64,000 nucleotides of DNA, taken from positions 1 through 64,000 of the forward strand of contig NZ_APHJ01000024.1 of NCBI RefSeq assembly GCF_000403785.1, written 5' to 3'. Positions 1-8,600 of this stretch are shown one piece after another. The position numbers and the translations under genes are program-made. Under the pieces are notes generated by a model. It searched no databases and was not told where the DNA came from. It saw nothing but the letters and a program-made list of their open reading frames with translations. The first letter of the stretch is position 1. The number at the start of each line of letters is the position of its first letter. The stretch comes from Gillisia sp. CAL575. GTDB taxonomy: Bacteria; Bacteroidota; Bacteroidia; Flavobacteriales; Flavobacteriaceae.

Positions 1-1381
1 AAATTGTGGCTGCCACAATTTGAGGGATCACTATAAAGAAATTAAAAACTCCCATATAATATCCCATTTTATTAGAAGGTAATGAACCTGATAACATAGC
101 ATAAGGAATAGATAGAATACTCGCCCAAGCGATCCCTACTCCTACCATTGCTAATAATAATCCTGTTTTATCTGAAAGAAAATAAATAGATATTAATCCA
201 ATTCCTCCAGCGCAAAGTGCTAATAAATGGGTGAATTTGTTACTTGTTCTTCTCGCCAGTACTGGTAATAGAAATGCAACTGCTGCTGCAACCCCATTAT
301 ATACAGTAAACATCACCGTTACCCAATCTGCTGCATCATTATAAAGTACAGAAGTAGTGTCTGATGTTCCAAATACATGTCCTGTTACTGCTTGAGTTGT
401 ATAGATCCACATAGAAAATAATGCGAACCAGGAGAAAAATTGAACCCATGCTAGTTGCTTCATTGCCCTAGGCATGTTAAGCATATCTGTAATTATTATG
501 GTAAAACCATTACGAACTTGCTGTTTTCGTAATTGAGATACTATTATAAAAAGTACACCTGCGACTAATAGACCTATAAAAAGTATATATAACTCTTTCG
601 TTAAATCCCTAAAAAAGATAATTCCAGCGAACAAGGCTCCAACTGCAGCCATACTAATACCAGCAGTAAATTGAGATTTAATGTTTTTTTGTTTGTCTAC
701 AATCTCGTCATTTACTCTTGAAATTTCTTTATCTGCCTTATCAAAAGCAGCTAATTCTGCTGGTGAGTATTCTTTAGACTTAAAAACTGTCCAGAGAACT
801 GCTAGTAAGAAAACCACACCACCAACATAGAACGACCATTTTACAGAGTCGGGAATAACTCCTTCTGCTGCAGTATTGCTAACTCCAAACCAGTTGGTAA
901 ACATATAGGGTAATAATGAACCAACAACGGCGCCAATTCCAATAAAAAAACTTTGCATTGAGAAGCCTAAGGTGCGTTGCCTTTCTGGAAGATTATCTCC
1001 AACGAATGCCCTAAAAGGTTCCATAGAAATATTAATGGATGCATCCATGATCCATAAAGTTCCTGCTGCCACCCAAAGAGTAGGCGAATTAGGCATAATG
1101 AATAAGGCTAAAGAGGAAAGAATAGCTCCTATTAAAAAGTAGGGCCGTCTTCGTCCTAGTTTTGTCCAGGTTCTATCACTAAAATAACCTATTATTGGCT
1201 GAACTACTAGTCCAGTAACTGGGGCAGCTATCCATAGAATTGGAATATCCTCTACTTGTGCTCCAAGAGTTTCAAAGATCCTCGAGGTATTAGCATTTTG
1301 TAAAGCAAATCCAAATTGAATTCCTAAGAATCCAAAACTCATGTTCCAGATCTCCCAGAAACTAAGATTGCGTTTTTGCAT
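1..1381 (-). CDS. MFS sugar (maltose-type) transporter, C-terminus cut by window start
   Basis: Inner-membrane symporter of the GPH/SLC45 type, probably importing maltose or maltodextrins released by the neighbouring starch system. About 460 codons are visible, reading from the ATG at 1381 and running off the window; only the last part is missing. The start reads MQKRNLSFWEIWNMSFGFLG. The first cytoplasmic loop has GYFSDRTWTKLGRRRPYFLIG-like residues (about 66-86), the D-R-T..G-R-R-R/P signature of this branch of MFS, and many hydrophobic segments follow. It is encoded just downstream of the LacI regulator on the same strand, with a weak LacI-like operator 40 bp upstream of the start. Substrate is inferred from context; transporter class is well supported by sequence. 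Confidence 0.85.
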   Translation of the reverse strand, partial: MQKRNLSFWEIWNMSFGFLGIQFGFALQNANTSRIFETLGAQVEDIPILWIAAPVTGLVVQPIIGYFSDRTWTKLGRRRPYFLIGAILSSLALFIMPNSPTLWVAAGTLWIMDASINISMEPFRAFVGDNLPERQRTLGFSMQSFFIGIGAVVGSLLPYMFTNWFGVSNTAAEGVIPDSVKWSFYVGGVVFLLAVLWTVFKSKEYSPAELAAFDKADKEISRVNDEIVDKQKNIKSQFTAGISMAAVGALFAGIIFFRDLTKELYILFIGLLVAGVLFIIVSQLRKQQVRNGFTIIITDMLNMPRAMKQLAWVQFFSWFALFSMWIYTTQAVTGHVFGTSDTTSVLYNDAADWVTVMFTVYNGVAAAVAFLLPVLARRTSNKFTHLLALCAGGIGLISIYFLSDKTGLLLAMVGVGIAWASILSIPYAMLSGSLPSNKMGYYMGVFNFFIVIPQIVAATI

Positions 1382-1421
1382 ATCGTAAGATTAAATTTCT
1401 ACTACGACAAGCACTATGACT

Positions 1422-1439
1422 CGTCAAAACGTATTTACG
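1422..1439. promoter_or_regulatory. Candidate weak LacI-type operator before the MFS transporter
   Basis: The 18 bp CGTCAAAACGTATTTACG are an imperfect palindrome (14 of 18 positions self-complementary) centred on a CpG, as expected for LacI-family sites, and share AAAACGT with the perfect palindrome at 2631-2646. A TAATTTTA -7-like box on the minus strand at 1463-1470 would place the site just downstream of transcription start, a repressor position. The assignment is an inference. Confidence 0.45.
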
Positions 1440-1514
1440 GAAGTGAAAATATCAGTTTTGACTAAAATTATAAGTTGGTAAAGATATATAAAATTTTAAA
1501 TGCTCAAAGAGAAA

Positions 1515-2537
1515 TTATCGTTTTGTAGAATTACGCTCTACTAAACCGGTTTCAATAATTATCGTTTCAAAGGGCTCATCCTCAGATTCATCGTTCTCTA
1601 ATTTTCTAATAAGCAAGCGGGCTGCCTGTGCGCCCATCTCTTCTCCATGCTGATTTATAGTGGTTAAACTTGGGATAAATCTTTTTGAAAGTTCTCCATC
1701 TGTAAAGGCGATTACAGAAACATCCTTTGGCACATCTAAGCCTTGTTCTTTAAAAGCTTTAATTGCGTAAATCGCAAAATGCTCATTCACGGCAAAGACC
1801 GCATCCATAGCTTTATCACTTAAAAATTTGCTTATTTCTATTTCACTTTGGTCAAAATCATCCACTTTTAAGATCAAGGATTCATTTAACTCTATATTAT
1901 TTTCAGATAATGCTTCTAAATACCCTTGAGTTCTAAGTTTTCCAACACTTACATAATCTATGGTACTTATTAGCCCTATGTTTTTACAACCTATATTTAT
2001 TAAATGTTGCACTGCTTTTTTTGCACCCAAAGTATCATCAATAATTACCTTATCGCAATTAATCTCTTCTATAACCCTATCAAACATCACCAAAGGCATC
2101 CCCTGTTCTATCACCTCTGTTAAATGATGATAATCTCTTTTTTGCTGAGTCTCCTTAGCTACTGAAAGAATGAACCCATCTGTACTTCCATTCGCCAAGA
2201 TCTCCATATTTATTACTTCTTTATCAAAAGAGTTGTTGGAGGTACATATTATTACATGATAACCCTTTTCGTTAGCCACCTTTTCTATTCCGCTTATCAC
2301 GGTTGTAAAGTAATGATGAACGATCTCTGGAATGATTACACCAATAGTCTTGGATTTTCTGTTCTTTAGACTAAGAGCAATATTGTTAGGCTTGTAATTA
2401 TATAGCTTAGCGAAGGCTTTTATTTTTTGACGAGTGTCTTCACTAATTTCAGCACTATCACGCAAAGCTTTAGATACAGTAGAAACAGAAACATCTAATT
2501 CTTTAGCTATCAATTTAAGGGTTAATCTTTTCTTCAT
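1515..2537 (-). CDS. LacI-family transcriptional regulator of the maltodextrin locus
   Basis: DNA-binding regulator of 340 residues. It has an N-terminal LacI helix-turn-helix (residues about 5-25, with VSVSTVSKALR), a hinge helix region around residues 51-60 (NNIALSLKNR, where the Leu would intercalate at the central CpG of an operator) and a periplasmic-binding-protein-like effector domain (from about residue 63, KTIGVIIPEI) to the C-terminus. It lies between the MFS transporter (same strand) and the divergent susC operon, and a perfect LacI-type palindrome sits in the lacI-susC gap. It probably senses a maltodextrin-type ligand and controls both flanks, and perhaps itself. Family call is firm; ligand and targets are inferred. 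Confidence 0.92.
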   Translation of the reverse strand: MKKRLTLKLIAKELDVSVSTVSKALRDSAEISEDTRQKIKAFAKLYNYKPNNIALSLKNRKSKTIGVIIPEIVHHYFTTVISGIEKVANEKGYHVIICTSNNSFDKEVINMEILANGSTDGFILSVAKETQQKRDYHHLTEVIEQGMPLVMFDRVIEEINCDKVIIDDTLGAKKAVQHLINIGCKNIGLISTIDYVSVGKLRTQGYLEALSENNIELNESLILKVDDFDQSEIEISKFLSDKAMDAVFAVNEHFAIYAIKAFKEQGLDVPKDVSVIAFTDGELSKRFIPSLTTINQHGEEMGAQAARLLIRKLENDESEDEPFETIIIETGLVERNSTKR

Positions 2538-2581
2538 AGGATATTAAAAGTAGGCAGTAAGTAGTTTGTTGTAAGCTACAA

Positions 2582-2589
2582 CAAAATTA
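2582..2589 (-). promoter_or_regulatory. -7 promoter box for lacI
   Basis: On the minus strand this reads TAATTTTG, a full match to the Bacteroidota TAnnTTTG -7 element, 45 bp before the lacI start. No good TTG -33 element is seen at the usual 19-21 bp spacing. Confidence 0.5.
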
Positions 2590-2630
2590 CAAAAAAACGC
2601 TTATAAGAATTAAATACGAAAGTTGTCAAC

Positions 2631-2646
2631 ACGAAAACGTTTTCGT
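2631..2646. promoter_or_regulatory. Perfect LacI-type operator palindrome between lacI and susC
   Basis: ACGAAAACGTTTTCGT is a perfect 16-bp palindrome with a central CpG, the architecture of LacI/CcpA/MalR-type operators. It lies 94 bp from the lacI start and 109 bp upstream of the susC start, so it can serve both divergent units. It is likely the main binding site of the LacI protein encoded at 1515-2537. Confidence 0.85.
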
Positions 2647-2755
2647 AGTGTCCGTAAGGCAAATGCGCAAGAAATTAACTTTTAGTTTACATACATTTAA
2701 CCTCAGGAAGTGAAAATATACAGTTAAATTTTATTCAAATTAATCAAAATTATTT

Positions 2756-5668
2756 ATGGAAAAATTTTTTAAAAGTTCGTTGATTCTGCTGTTAATGCTA
2801 CCGATGAGCTTTTTTGCCCAACAAAGCTTAAGCGGTACTGTTACTGAAAGCGCTACCGGATTACCGGTTCCTGGGGTAAATATTATAGTAAAGGGTACAA
2901 GTAATGGAACAATTACCGATTTTGATGGTAATTACACTTTAACTAAGCTTGAGAACGAAAACGTTTTAGTATTCTCCTTTTTAGGATTTAATACCAAAGA
3001 AGTAATCTATTCTGGTCAAGCAACTTTAGATATTCTATTTGAGGAAAGCCAGAATGCTTTAGAGGAAATAGTAGTTATTGGATATGGATCTGTTAGAAAA
3101 AAGGATGCAACTGGTGCAGTGAACCAAGTTTCTACCGAAGAATTTAACAAAGGTCAAATAAGTACCGCCGGGGAATTAATAACCGGTAAGATTGCCGGAG
3201 TTAATGTTACCTCTGGAGGTGGTGCACCTGGTGAAGGTCAAAATATTGTAATTCGTGGTCAGGGATCTTTATCTTTAAATAGTTCTCCTTTAATAGTTGT
3301 TGATGGAGTTCCGATAAGTGATCTTAATGTAGGAGGATCAAGAAATGCTCTAGATTTCATTAATCCAAATGATATTGAAACCATGACCGTTTTAAAAGAT
3401 GCGTCTTCTACAGCCATTTACGGTGCTAGAGCTGCAAACGGAGTGATCTTGATCACTACTAAAAGAGGAACCGGACAAGAATTTTCATTTAACTATTCTG
3501 GATCTACCAGTATTTTTCGTCCAACAGATTATGTAGACGTTTTAGATAGTGAGCAGTTTAAAACCTTAATCAATGAAGTTGGAACTCCAGAGGCTATAGA
3601 AAAACTTGGTACAAGTAGCACGAACTGGCAGAAAGAAATTTATAAAGAAGCAATTGGTTACAATCATGATTTAAGCACGATGGGTAACATTGGAGGTTTT
3701 ATGCCAACAAGAGCCAGTATAGGTTATACAGATCAAGATGGTATTCTACAAGGAGACAACTTCTCTAGAACTACTGCATCTGTGAGTTTACGTCCAACTT
3801 TTTTAGATGGTCATATTAAAGTAGAAGTAAATGGTCGTGGAATGTATACTGAAAATACTTTCGCAAATAGAGATGCCATTGGAAGCTCAGTAGATTTTGA
3901 TCCAACTCAGTCTATTTTTGATGCTAACTCTCCTTATGGAGGTTATTTTACCTGGTTAAATAATGAAGGAGTTCAAAATAATTTAGCTCCAACCAACCCA
4001 GTTGCATTGATTAATCTTAAAGATGATACTGCAGAAGTTAGAAGATTAATTGGAAATGCTAAAGTAGATTACAAATTGCATTTCTTTCCAGACCTAACCG
4101 CAACAGTAAATATTGGATATGATAAATCAAATAGTCACGGTAGAAATATAGTGTCAGACCAAATGCCTTCTTCCTCTTTAGACTGGAATGGTTCTTATTC
4201 AAATTACGTTAATAACGCGACGAATCAGTTATTCGATGCCTATGCAACCTATTCTAAAGACATAAATCAACATTCAATTTCGGCAGTTGCAGGATACTCT
4301 TACCAGAAATTTGAAAATGATGAGTACAGCTTTGATAGCGAAGCTCAAGAAGATGGTAATGATTTTGAATTCATAAATAAATGGAGAAGCACGTTACTTT
4401 CTTACTTCGGGAGAGCTAATTATAATTTTGATGACAGATATTTAGTAACTGCAACCCTTAGAGCAGATGCATCCTCAAAATTAAACCCAAACGATCGTTG
4501 GGGATATTTCCCATCATTTGCAGTAGCTTGGAATGTTTTTAATGAAGATTTCTTTAATTCTAACACAATAGACCAGTTAAAATTGAGAGTTGGGTATGGA
4601 GAGATTGGAAACGTTAACGGATTGGGAGATTATAATTTCTTAACTAGATACACAGGTAGTAGATCTAATGCTAATTATCAATTTGGATCTGGATATTTTC
4701 AAACCTACCGTCCAGAAGGAATTAATGAGGATTTAAGATGGGAAATTGGTAAAACTTTAAATGTCGGGATAGACTACTCTCTTTTTAATAGTAGAGTTTC
4801 TGGTTCTGTTAATGCTTATCTTAAGAAAACTGAAGACCTTATTAGCTTTGTAACTATAGATCCTTTTACCAATTTCTCTAACGGAATTGATAAGAATATT
4901 GGTGATATGGAGAATAAAGGAATAGAGTTTGAAATTAACGTAGTACCTGTACAATCAGATAATTTAAAATGGAGTATTGGTTATAATATTTCATACAATA
5001 AAAATGAAATAACAAACCTTCCAGTTCAAGTTGAAAAAGGTGGTATTAATGGTGGTACTGGTAACAATGTACAGCTTCATAAAGAAGGTTATTCTCCACT
5101 TAGTTACTGGGTTTACAAACAAGTTTACAATGAAGCTGGAAGACCAGTAGAAGGAGCTTATGTAGATAGAAATGGTGATAACCAAATTAACGAGCTGGAT
5201 AAATACCTATACAAAGATCCTTATGCAGATATTATAATGGGATTAAATACTAATGTTAACTTTAAGGGATGGGATTTAGCGATAGTCTCTAGAGCTAATT
5301 TAGGTAACTACGCTTATAATAACATGGCATCCAGTAAAGCGCATGAAGATAGAGCCACTGCTAATAGCATCCTTACTAACTTACATACAGATTATTTTAA
5401 TGCCGGTTTCCAAACAATTACAGAAACTAATCTTCAAAGTGACTACTACGTGCAGGATGCATCATTCTTTAAATTGGACAATATAACTTTAGGACACACT
5501 TTTGCAAATATCTCTGAAGACTCAAATCTTAGAGTGTATGGATCTGTACAAAATGTATTGACCATTACAGATTACGAAGGACTTGACCCTGAAATAGGTG
5601 GAGGTATTGATAATAGTTTCTACCCTAGACCTAGAACCTTTACTGTTGGTGTAAATCTGAACTTCTAA
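2756..5668 (+). CDS. susC: SusC-type TonB-dependent outer-membrane receptor
   Basis: Outer-membrane 22-strand receptor that imports oligosaccharides, powered by TonB, together with the SusD lipoprotein encoded directly downstream. The 970-residue protein has a signal peptide (residues 1-21, cut after FFA), a carboxypeptidase-D-like regulatory domain (about 24-98), a TonB-box region with the typical EEIVVIGYGSVRKKD (103-117), a plug domain (to about 220, including VVDGVPISDLN and the DASSTAIYGARAANGVI segment) and a barrel ending in an aromatic residue (NLNF). It starts the susCDE-amylase operon, 10 bp ahead of susD. An almost perfect copy of the LacI operator lies inside its coding sequence at 2955-2970. 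The substrate is most likely alpha-glucan, judged from the amylase downstream. Confidence 0.95.
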   Translation: MEKFFKSSLILLLMLPMSFFAQQSLSGTVTESATGLPVPGVNIIVKGTSNGTITDFDGNYTLTKLENENVLVFSFLGFNTKEVIYSGQATLDILFEESQNALEEIVVIGYGSVRKKDATGAVNQVSTEEFNKGQISTAGELITGKIAGVNVTSGGGAPGEGQNIVIRGQGSLSLNSSPLIVVDGVPISDLNVGGSRNALDFINPNDIETMTVLKDASSTAIYGARAANGVILITTKRGTGQEFSFNYSGSTSIFRPTDYVDVLDSEQFKTLINEVGTPEAIEKLGTSSTNWQKEIYKEAIGYNHDLSTMGNIGGFMPTRASIGYTDQDGILQGDNFSRTTASVSLRPTFLDGHIKVEVNGRGMYTENTFANRDAIGSSVDFDPTQSIFDANSPYGGYFTWLNNEGVQNNLAPTNPVALINLKDDTAEVRRLIGNAKVDYKLHFFPDLTATVNIGYDKSNSHGRNIVSDQMPSSSLDWNGSYSNYVNNATNQLFDAYATYSKDINQHSISAVAGYSYQKFENDEYSFDSEAQEDGNDFEFINKWRSTLLSYFGRANYNFDDRYLVTATLRADASSKLNPNDRWGYFPSFAVAWNVFNEDFFNSNTIDQLKLRVGYGEIGNVNGLGDYNFLTRYTGSRSNANYQFGSGYFQTYRPEGINEDLRWEIGKTLNVGIDYSLFNSRVSGSVNAYLKKTEDLISFVTIDPFTNFSNGIDKNIGDMENKGIEFEINVVPVQSDNLKWSIGYNISYNKNEITNLPVQVEKGGINGGTGNNVQLHKEGYSPLSYWVYKQVYNEAGRPVEGAYVDRNGDNQINELDKYLYKDPYADIIMGLNTNVNFKGWDLAIVSRANLGNYAYNNMASSKAHEDRATANSILTNLHTDYFNAGFQTITETNLQSDYYVQDASFFKLDNITLGHTFANISEDSNLRVYGSVQNVLTITDYEGLDPEIGGGIDNSFYPRPRTFTVGVNLNF
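2955..2970. promoter_or_regulatory. Candidate intragenic LacI operator inside susC
   Basis: ACGAAAACGTTTTAGT matches 15 of 16 bases of the perfect palindrome at 2631-2646, including a 13-base exact run. Centre-to-centre distance is 324 bp. It codes for NENVLV within the regulatory domain, so coding constraint could also explain it, but a second repressor site that loops DNA across the promoter is plausible. Confidence 0.45.
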
Positions 5669-5678
5669 TAATAGAAAT

Positions 5679-7304
5679 ATGAAAATGAATTATATAAAAA
5701 GATTAATATTAATCATTCCGGCACTTATAATAGTGTCGTGTCATGCCGATCTAGATCAAACACCTATAGATCCAGATAGTTTTACTGAAGCTGATGTGTT
5801 TGTGAATGCTGAAGAAGCTAAAGGAGCTTTAGCTAAATTATATGCTAGTTTGGCCCTAACAGGACAGGAAGGTCCATCTGGTCAAGCTGATATTTCTGGA
5901 ATTGATGAAGGAACTTCTCAATATTCTAGAATGTTATTCAGCTTAAACGAACTTACTACAGACAATGCAGTTGTTGGTTGGGGTGACCCAGGTCTTCCAA
6001 ATTTACATGCAATGAGTTGGGGAGCAAGTAATGACTTTACTACAGCAATGTATTATCGTTTAGCTCAAGAAGTTTCATTTTGCAACTCATTTATCTCTAA
6101 TGCAGAATCATTAAATGATAATGCTGAAGTTAATGCTTACATCGCTGAAGCTAGATTCTTAAGAGCTTTTGCTTACTACAACTTAGTAGATCTATATGCA
6201 AATGTTCCTTTAGTAGACAAAGTTTCTACAGATTTACCAACTCAGTCTAGTCGTACAGATGTTTTTAACTATGTAGAGTCTGAACTTCTGGAAATTCAGG
6301 ATCTATTGAAAGATAGTGGATCAAATGAGTATGGTCGTGTAGATAAAGTGGCTGCTTGGGCACTATTATCTAAACTTTATCTTAATGCTGAAGTTTATAT
6401 AGGAGAGCCTCGTTATTCCGAGTCGGTTACATTTGCATCAAAAGCAATAAACTCTAGTTATTCTATTAATACTACAGACGCTAATGGAAATGGTTCGGCA
6501 TATGACGAATTGTTCCTTGCAGATAACAATACGAATGGAGCTCAAAAAGAATTTATTTTCGCAATAAATTTTGATGGAGATCAATCTAGAACCTACGGAG
6601 GAACTACTTTCCTTGTTCACGCATCTATTGGAGGTACTATGAAACCTTCCGATTTTGGTGTAAATGGTGGATGGGAAGGTCTTAGAACTACAAAAGCTTT
6701 GGTAAACAAATTTGATTATGCAGTTACAGCTAAGGACGATGATGAAAATCCAACATCTTGGGCAGATGGAAGAGCAATGTTTCATAGTGATGGTCAAAAT
6801 TTAGAGATCAATAAAATTGCAAATACATTTACAGATGGTTATGCCGTAACAAAGTTCAAGAATATAAAATCTAATGGAGAACAAGGAAGTGATGCTGGTG
6901 GAGATTTTGTAGATACAGATCTTCCTTTAATACGTTTGGCCGAAATTTATCTTACTTATGCAGAAGCTGTTTTAAGAGGTGGTTCTGGCGGTGATCAGCA
7001 GACTGCCGTGGGTTATATTAATGAGCTAAGAGAAAGAGCTTTTGGTGATAATACCGGAAACATCAACAGTGGTGATCTTACACTAGATTTCATCATAGAT
7101 GAAAGAGCAAGAGAACTTTATTGGGAAGGTCAAAGAAGAACAGATCTTATACGTTTTAATGATTTTACATCTGGTAACTACCTATGGCCTTTTAAAGGCG
7201 GTGCAAAATCTGGAACGTCTGTAGAATCATTTAGAGCATTATTCCCTCTACCAAGCAATATAATTTTAATTAATACTAATCTTCAGCAAAATCCTGGCTA
7301 CTAA
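5679..7304 (+). CDS. susD: SusD-family outer-membrane glycan-binding lipoprotein
   Basis: Lipoprotein lid of the SusCD transporter that binds oligosaccharide at the cell surface. The 541-residue protein begins with a lipoprotein signal and lipobox (IIVSC, Cys21), followed by an RagB/SusD N-terminal domain of helical TPR-like repeats (for example AEARFLRAFAYYNLVDLY around residues 157-174) and a C-terminal SusD domain (LPLIRLAEIYLTYAEAVLRG, then ERARELYWEGQRRTDLIRF). These motifs are diagnostic. It follows susC by 10 bp and precedes the SusE/F-like gene by 15 bp, so the three are cotranscribed. A second Met at codon 3 is an equally possible start. Confidence 0.95.
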   Translation: MKMNYIKRLILIIPALIIVSCHADLDQTPIDPDSFTEADVFVNAEEAKGALAKLYASLALTGQEGPSGQADISGIDEGTSQYSRMLFSLNELTTDNAVVGWGDPGLPNLHAMSWGASNDFTTAMYYRLAQEVSFCNSFISNAESLNDNAEVNAYIAEARFLRAFAYYNLVDLYANVPLVDKVSTDLPTQSSRTDVFNYVESELLEIQDLLKDSGSNEYGRVDKVAAWALLSKLYLNAEVYIGEPRYSESVTFASKAINSSYSINTTDANGNGSAYDELFLADNNTNGAQKEFIFAINFDGDQSRTYGGTTFLVHASIGGTMKPSDFGVNGGWEGLRTTKALVNKFDYAVTAKDDDENPTSWADGRAMFHSDGQNLEINKIANTFTDGYAVTKFKNIKSNGEQGSDAGGDFVDTDLPLIRLAEIYLTYAEAVLRGGSGGDQQTAVGYINELRERAFGDNTGNINSGDLTLDFIIDERARELYWEGQRRTDLIRFNDFTSGNYLWPFKGGAKSGTSVESFRALFPLPSNIILINTNLQQNPGY

Positions 7305-7319
7305 TAAATAAAAAACACA

Positions 7320-8477
7320 ATGAAAAAAATAACAAACTTATTCATAGCGTTTATCGCAATCATTAGCTTAAATGCGTGTTCAGAGGACGATGAATTTACA
7401 TTTACCGCTACACCAGATCCAGAAGGAATCTCGTTTACAAACTCTACATTAGAAGTTTATACGCTTAAAGCCGCGAATGCCGATAATTTAGCGGAGAGAT
7501 TTGTATGGAATGCGGTAGATTTTGATGTTCAGACACCTATTAATTATGAGCTTCAAGGTTCTGCTTCAGAATCATTCGAAAGTTATTCAGTTTTAGGAGA
7601 TGTTACTGCAACTAATCTTTCTGTAACTGTAGCTTCTATGTTAGACCTTGCTGCAGAGGCAGGTTTAGATAATGACCCTGAAACAGACCTTCCTAACACA
7701 GGTAATCTATATTTTAAAGTTAGAGCTTATGCTGGTAGTGATACCGGAAATGTTGTAGAACAATCTTCAGAAGTTTTATCTCTTGCAGTAATTTTACCTG
7801 AGGCATCTTTAGAAGAAGGTCCTTCTTTTAAAGAATTCTATTTAGTTGGAGATGCAACTGCTGCAGGATGGAGCAACGATAATAATAACACTCCATTATT
7901 TAGAGATGCAACAAATGAGAATATCTATTACTATACTGGAAGATTTGCTGGTGGAGATGAAATAGAAGGATTTAAATTGCTTGAAACATTAGGTGATTGG
8001 GATTCTCAATGGGGTGTAGATGGAGATTCTTTTACAAGCAAAGCTATTTTAGGAAATGATCCTTCTGCATTTGCTGTAGATTCAGACCAATACTATTCTT
8101 TAACCGTTAACAGAGAAGCGTTTACTTACTCTTTTACCGCTTTTGATGCTAGCGCAGCTGCTACTTATGATGTTGTAGGTATCGTCGGAGCCGGAACTTC
8201 TGTAGGATGGCCAAGTGACGATAATCCAACTCCAGATATCAAAATGACTAATTCAGATTTTGATAAACATATCTGGCAAGCAAATGATGTTGTTCTTACA
8301 GATGGCCCAGTAAAGTTTAGAGCTAATCTAGCCTGGGATGTTAATTGGGGAGGTGGAGAGAACTTCCCTAGCGGAATAGCAAATGGTGATGATATCATGG
8401 CTTCAGCGGGAACATATACTGTTTGGTTTAATGATATTACTGGACGTTATACTTTTATTCCGGTAGTAACTGAATAA
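7320..8477 (+). CDS. SusE/SusF-like surface starch-binding lipoprotein
   Basis: Probable surface glycan-binding lipoprotein that helps capture starch or maltodextrin. The 385-residue protein has a lipoprotein signal (lipobox LNAC, Cys20), an N-terminal Ig-like SusE-type domain (about 25-160, with LNLVE-like strands such as AERFVWNAVDF) and two similar C-terminal modules (about 170-275 and 280-383). These contain FYLVGDATAAGW and YDVVGIVGAGTSVGW, the SusE/SusF carbohydrate-binding module pattern with aromatic residues for sugar stacking. It lies third in the sus operon. Family placement is by domain pattern, and the exact ligand is inferred from the amylase downstream. Confidence 0.82.
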   Translation: MKKITNLFIAFIAIISLNACSEDDEFTFTATPDPEGISFTNSTLEVYTLKAANADNLAERFVWNAVDFDVQTPINYELQGSASESFESYSVLGDVTATNLSVTVASMLDLAAEAGLDNDPETDLPNTGNLYFKVRAYAGSDTGNVVEQSSEVLSLAVILPEASLEEGPSFKEFYLVGDATAAGWSNDNNNTPLFRDATNENIYYYTGRFAGGDEIEGFKLLETLGDWDSQWGVDGDSFTSKAILGNDPSAFAVDSDQYYSLTVNREAFTYSFTAFDASAAATYDVVGIVGAGTSVGWPSDDNPTPDIKMTNSDFDKHIWQANDVVLTDGPVKFRANLAWDVNWGGGENFPSGIANGDDIMASAGTYTVWFNDITGRYTFIPVVTE

Positions 8478-8498
8478 ATTTTAGATTTTAATTACACT

Positions 8499-8579
8499 AA
8501 AGCTGTCTAAAGATTAAGGCTTAACCTATTTCTAATTATTAGAAGTTAAGTTAAATCTTAATAATCCTTAGGCAGCTTT
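8499..8579 (+). other. Long nested hairpin between the SusE/F-like gene and amylase
   Basis: Outer arms 8499-8516 and 8562-8579 pair over 18 positions (one G-U, one mismatch). Inside lie CTTAAC/GTTAAG (8520-8525 and 8545-8550) and a perfect TTCTAAT-t-ATTAGAA stem (8530-8544). No clear T-tract follows. It is either a leaky terminator or an mRNA stability/processing element separating amylase expression from susCDE. Confidence 0.65.
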
Positions 8580-8600
8580 ATTCATTTTAAACAATTACAA

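Noticed and set aside
1-21. Perfect 10-1-10 inverted repeat AAATTGTGGC-t-GCCACAATTT at the window edge
   Set aside because: It lies inside the transporter coding sequence, encoding a plain hydrophobic stretch (QIVAAT), and nothing else supports a site function.
6438-6797. 119-codon minus-strand open frame inside susD
   Set aside because: Shadow of the strongly supported susD reading frame, with a low-complexity translation.
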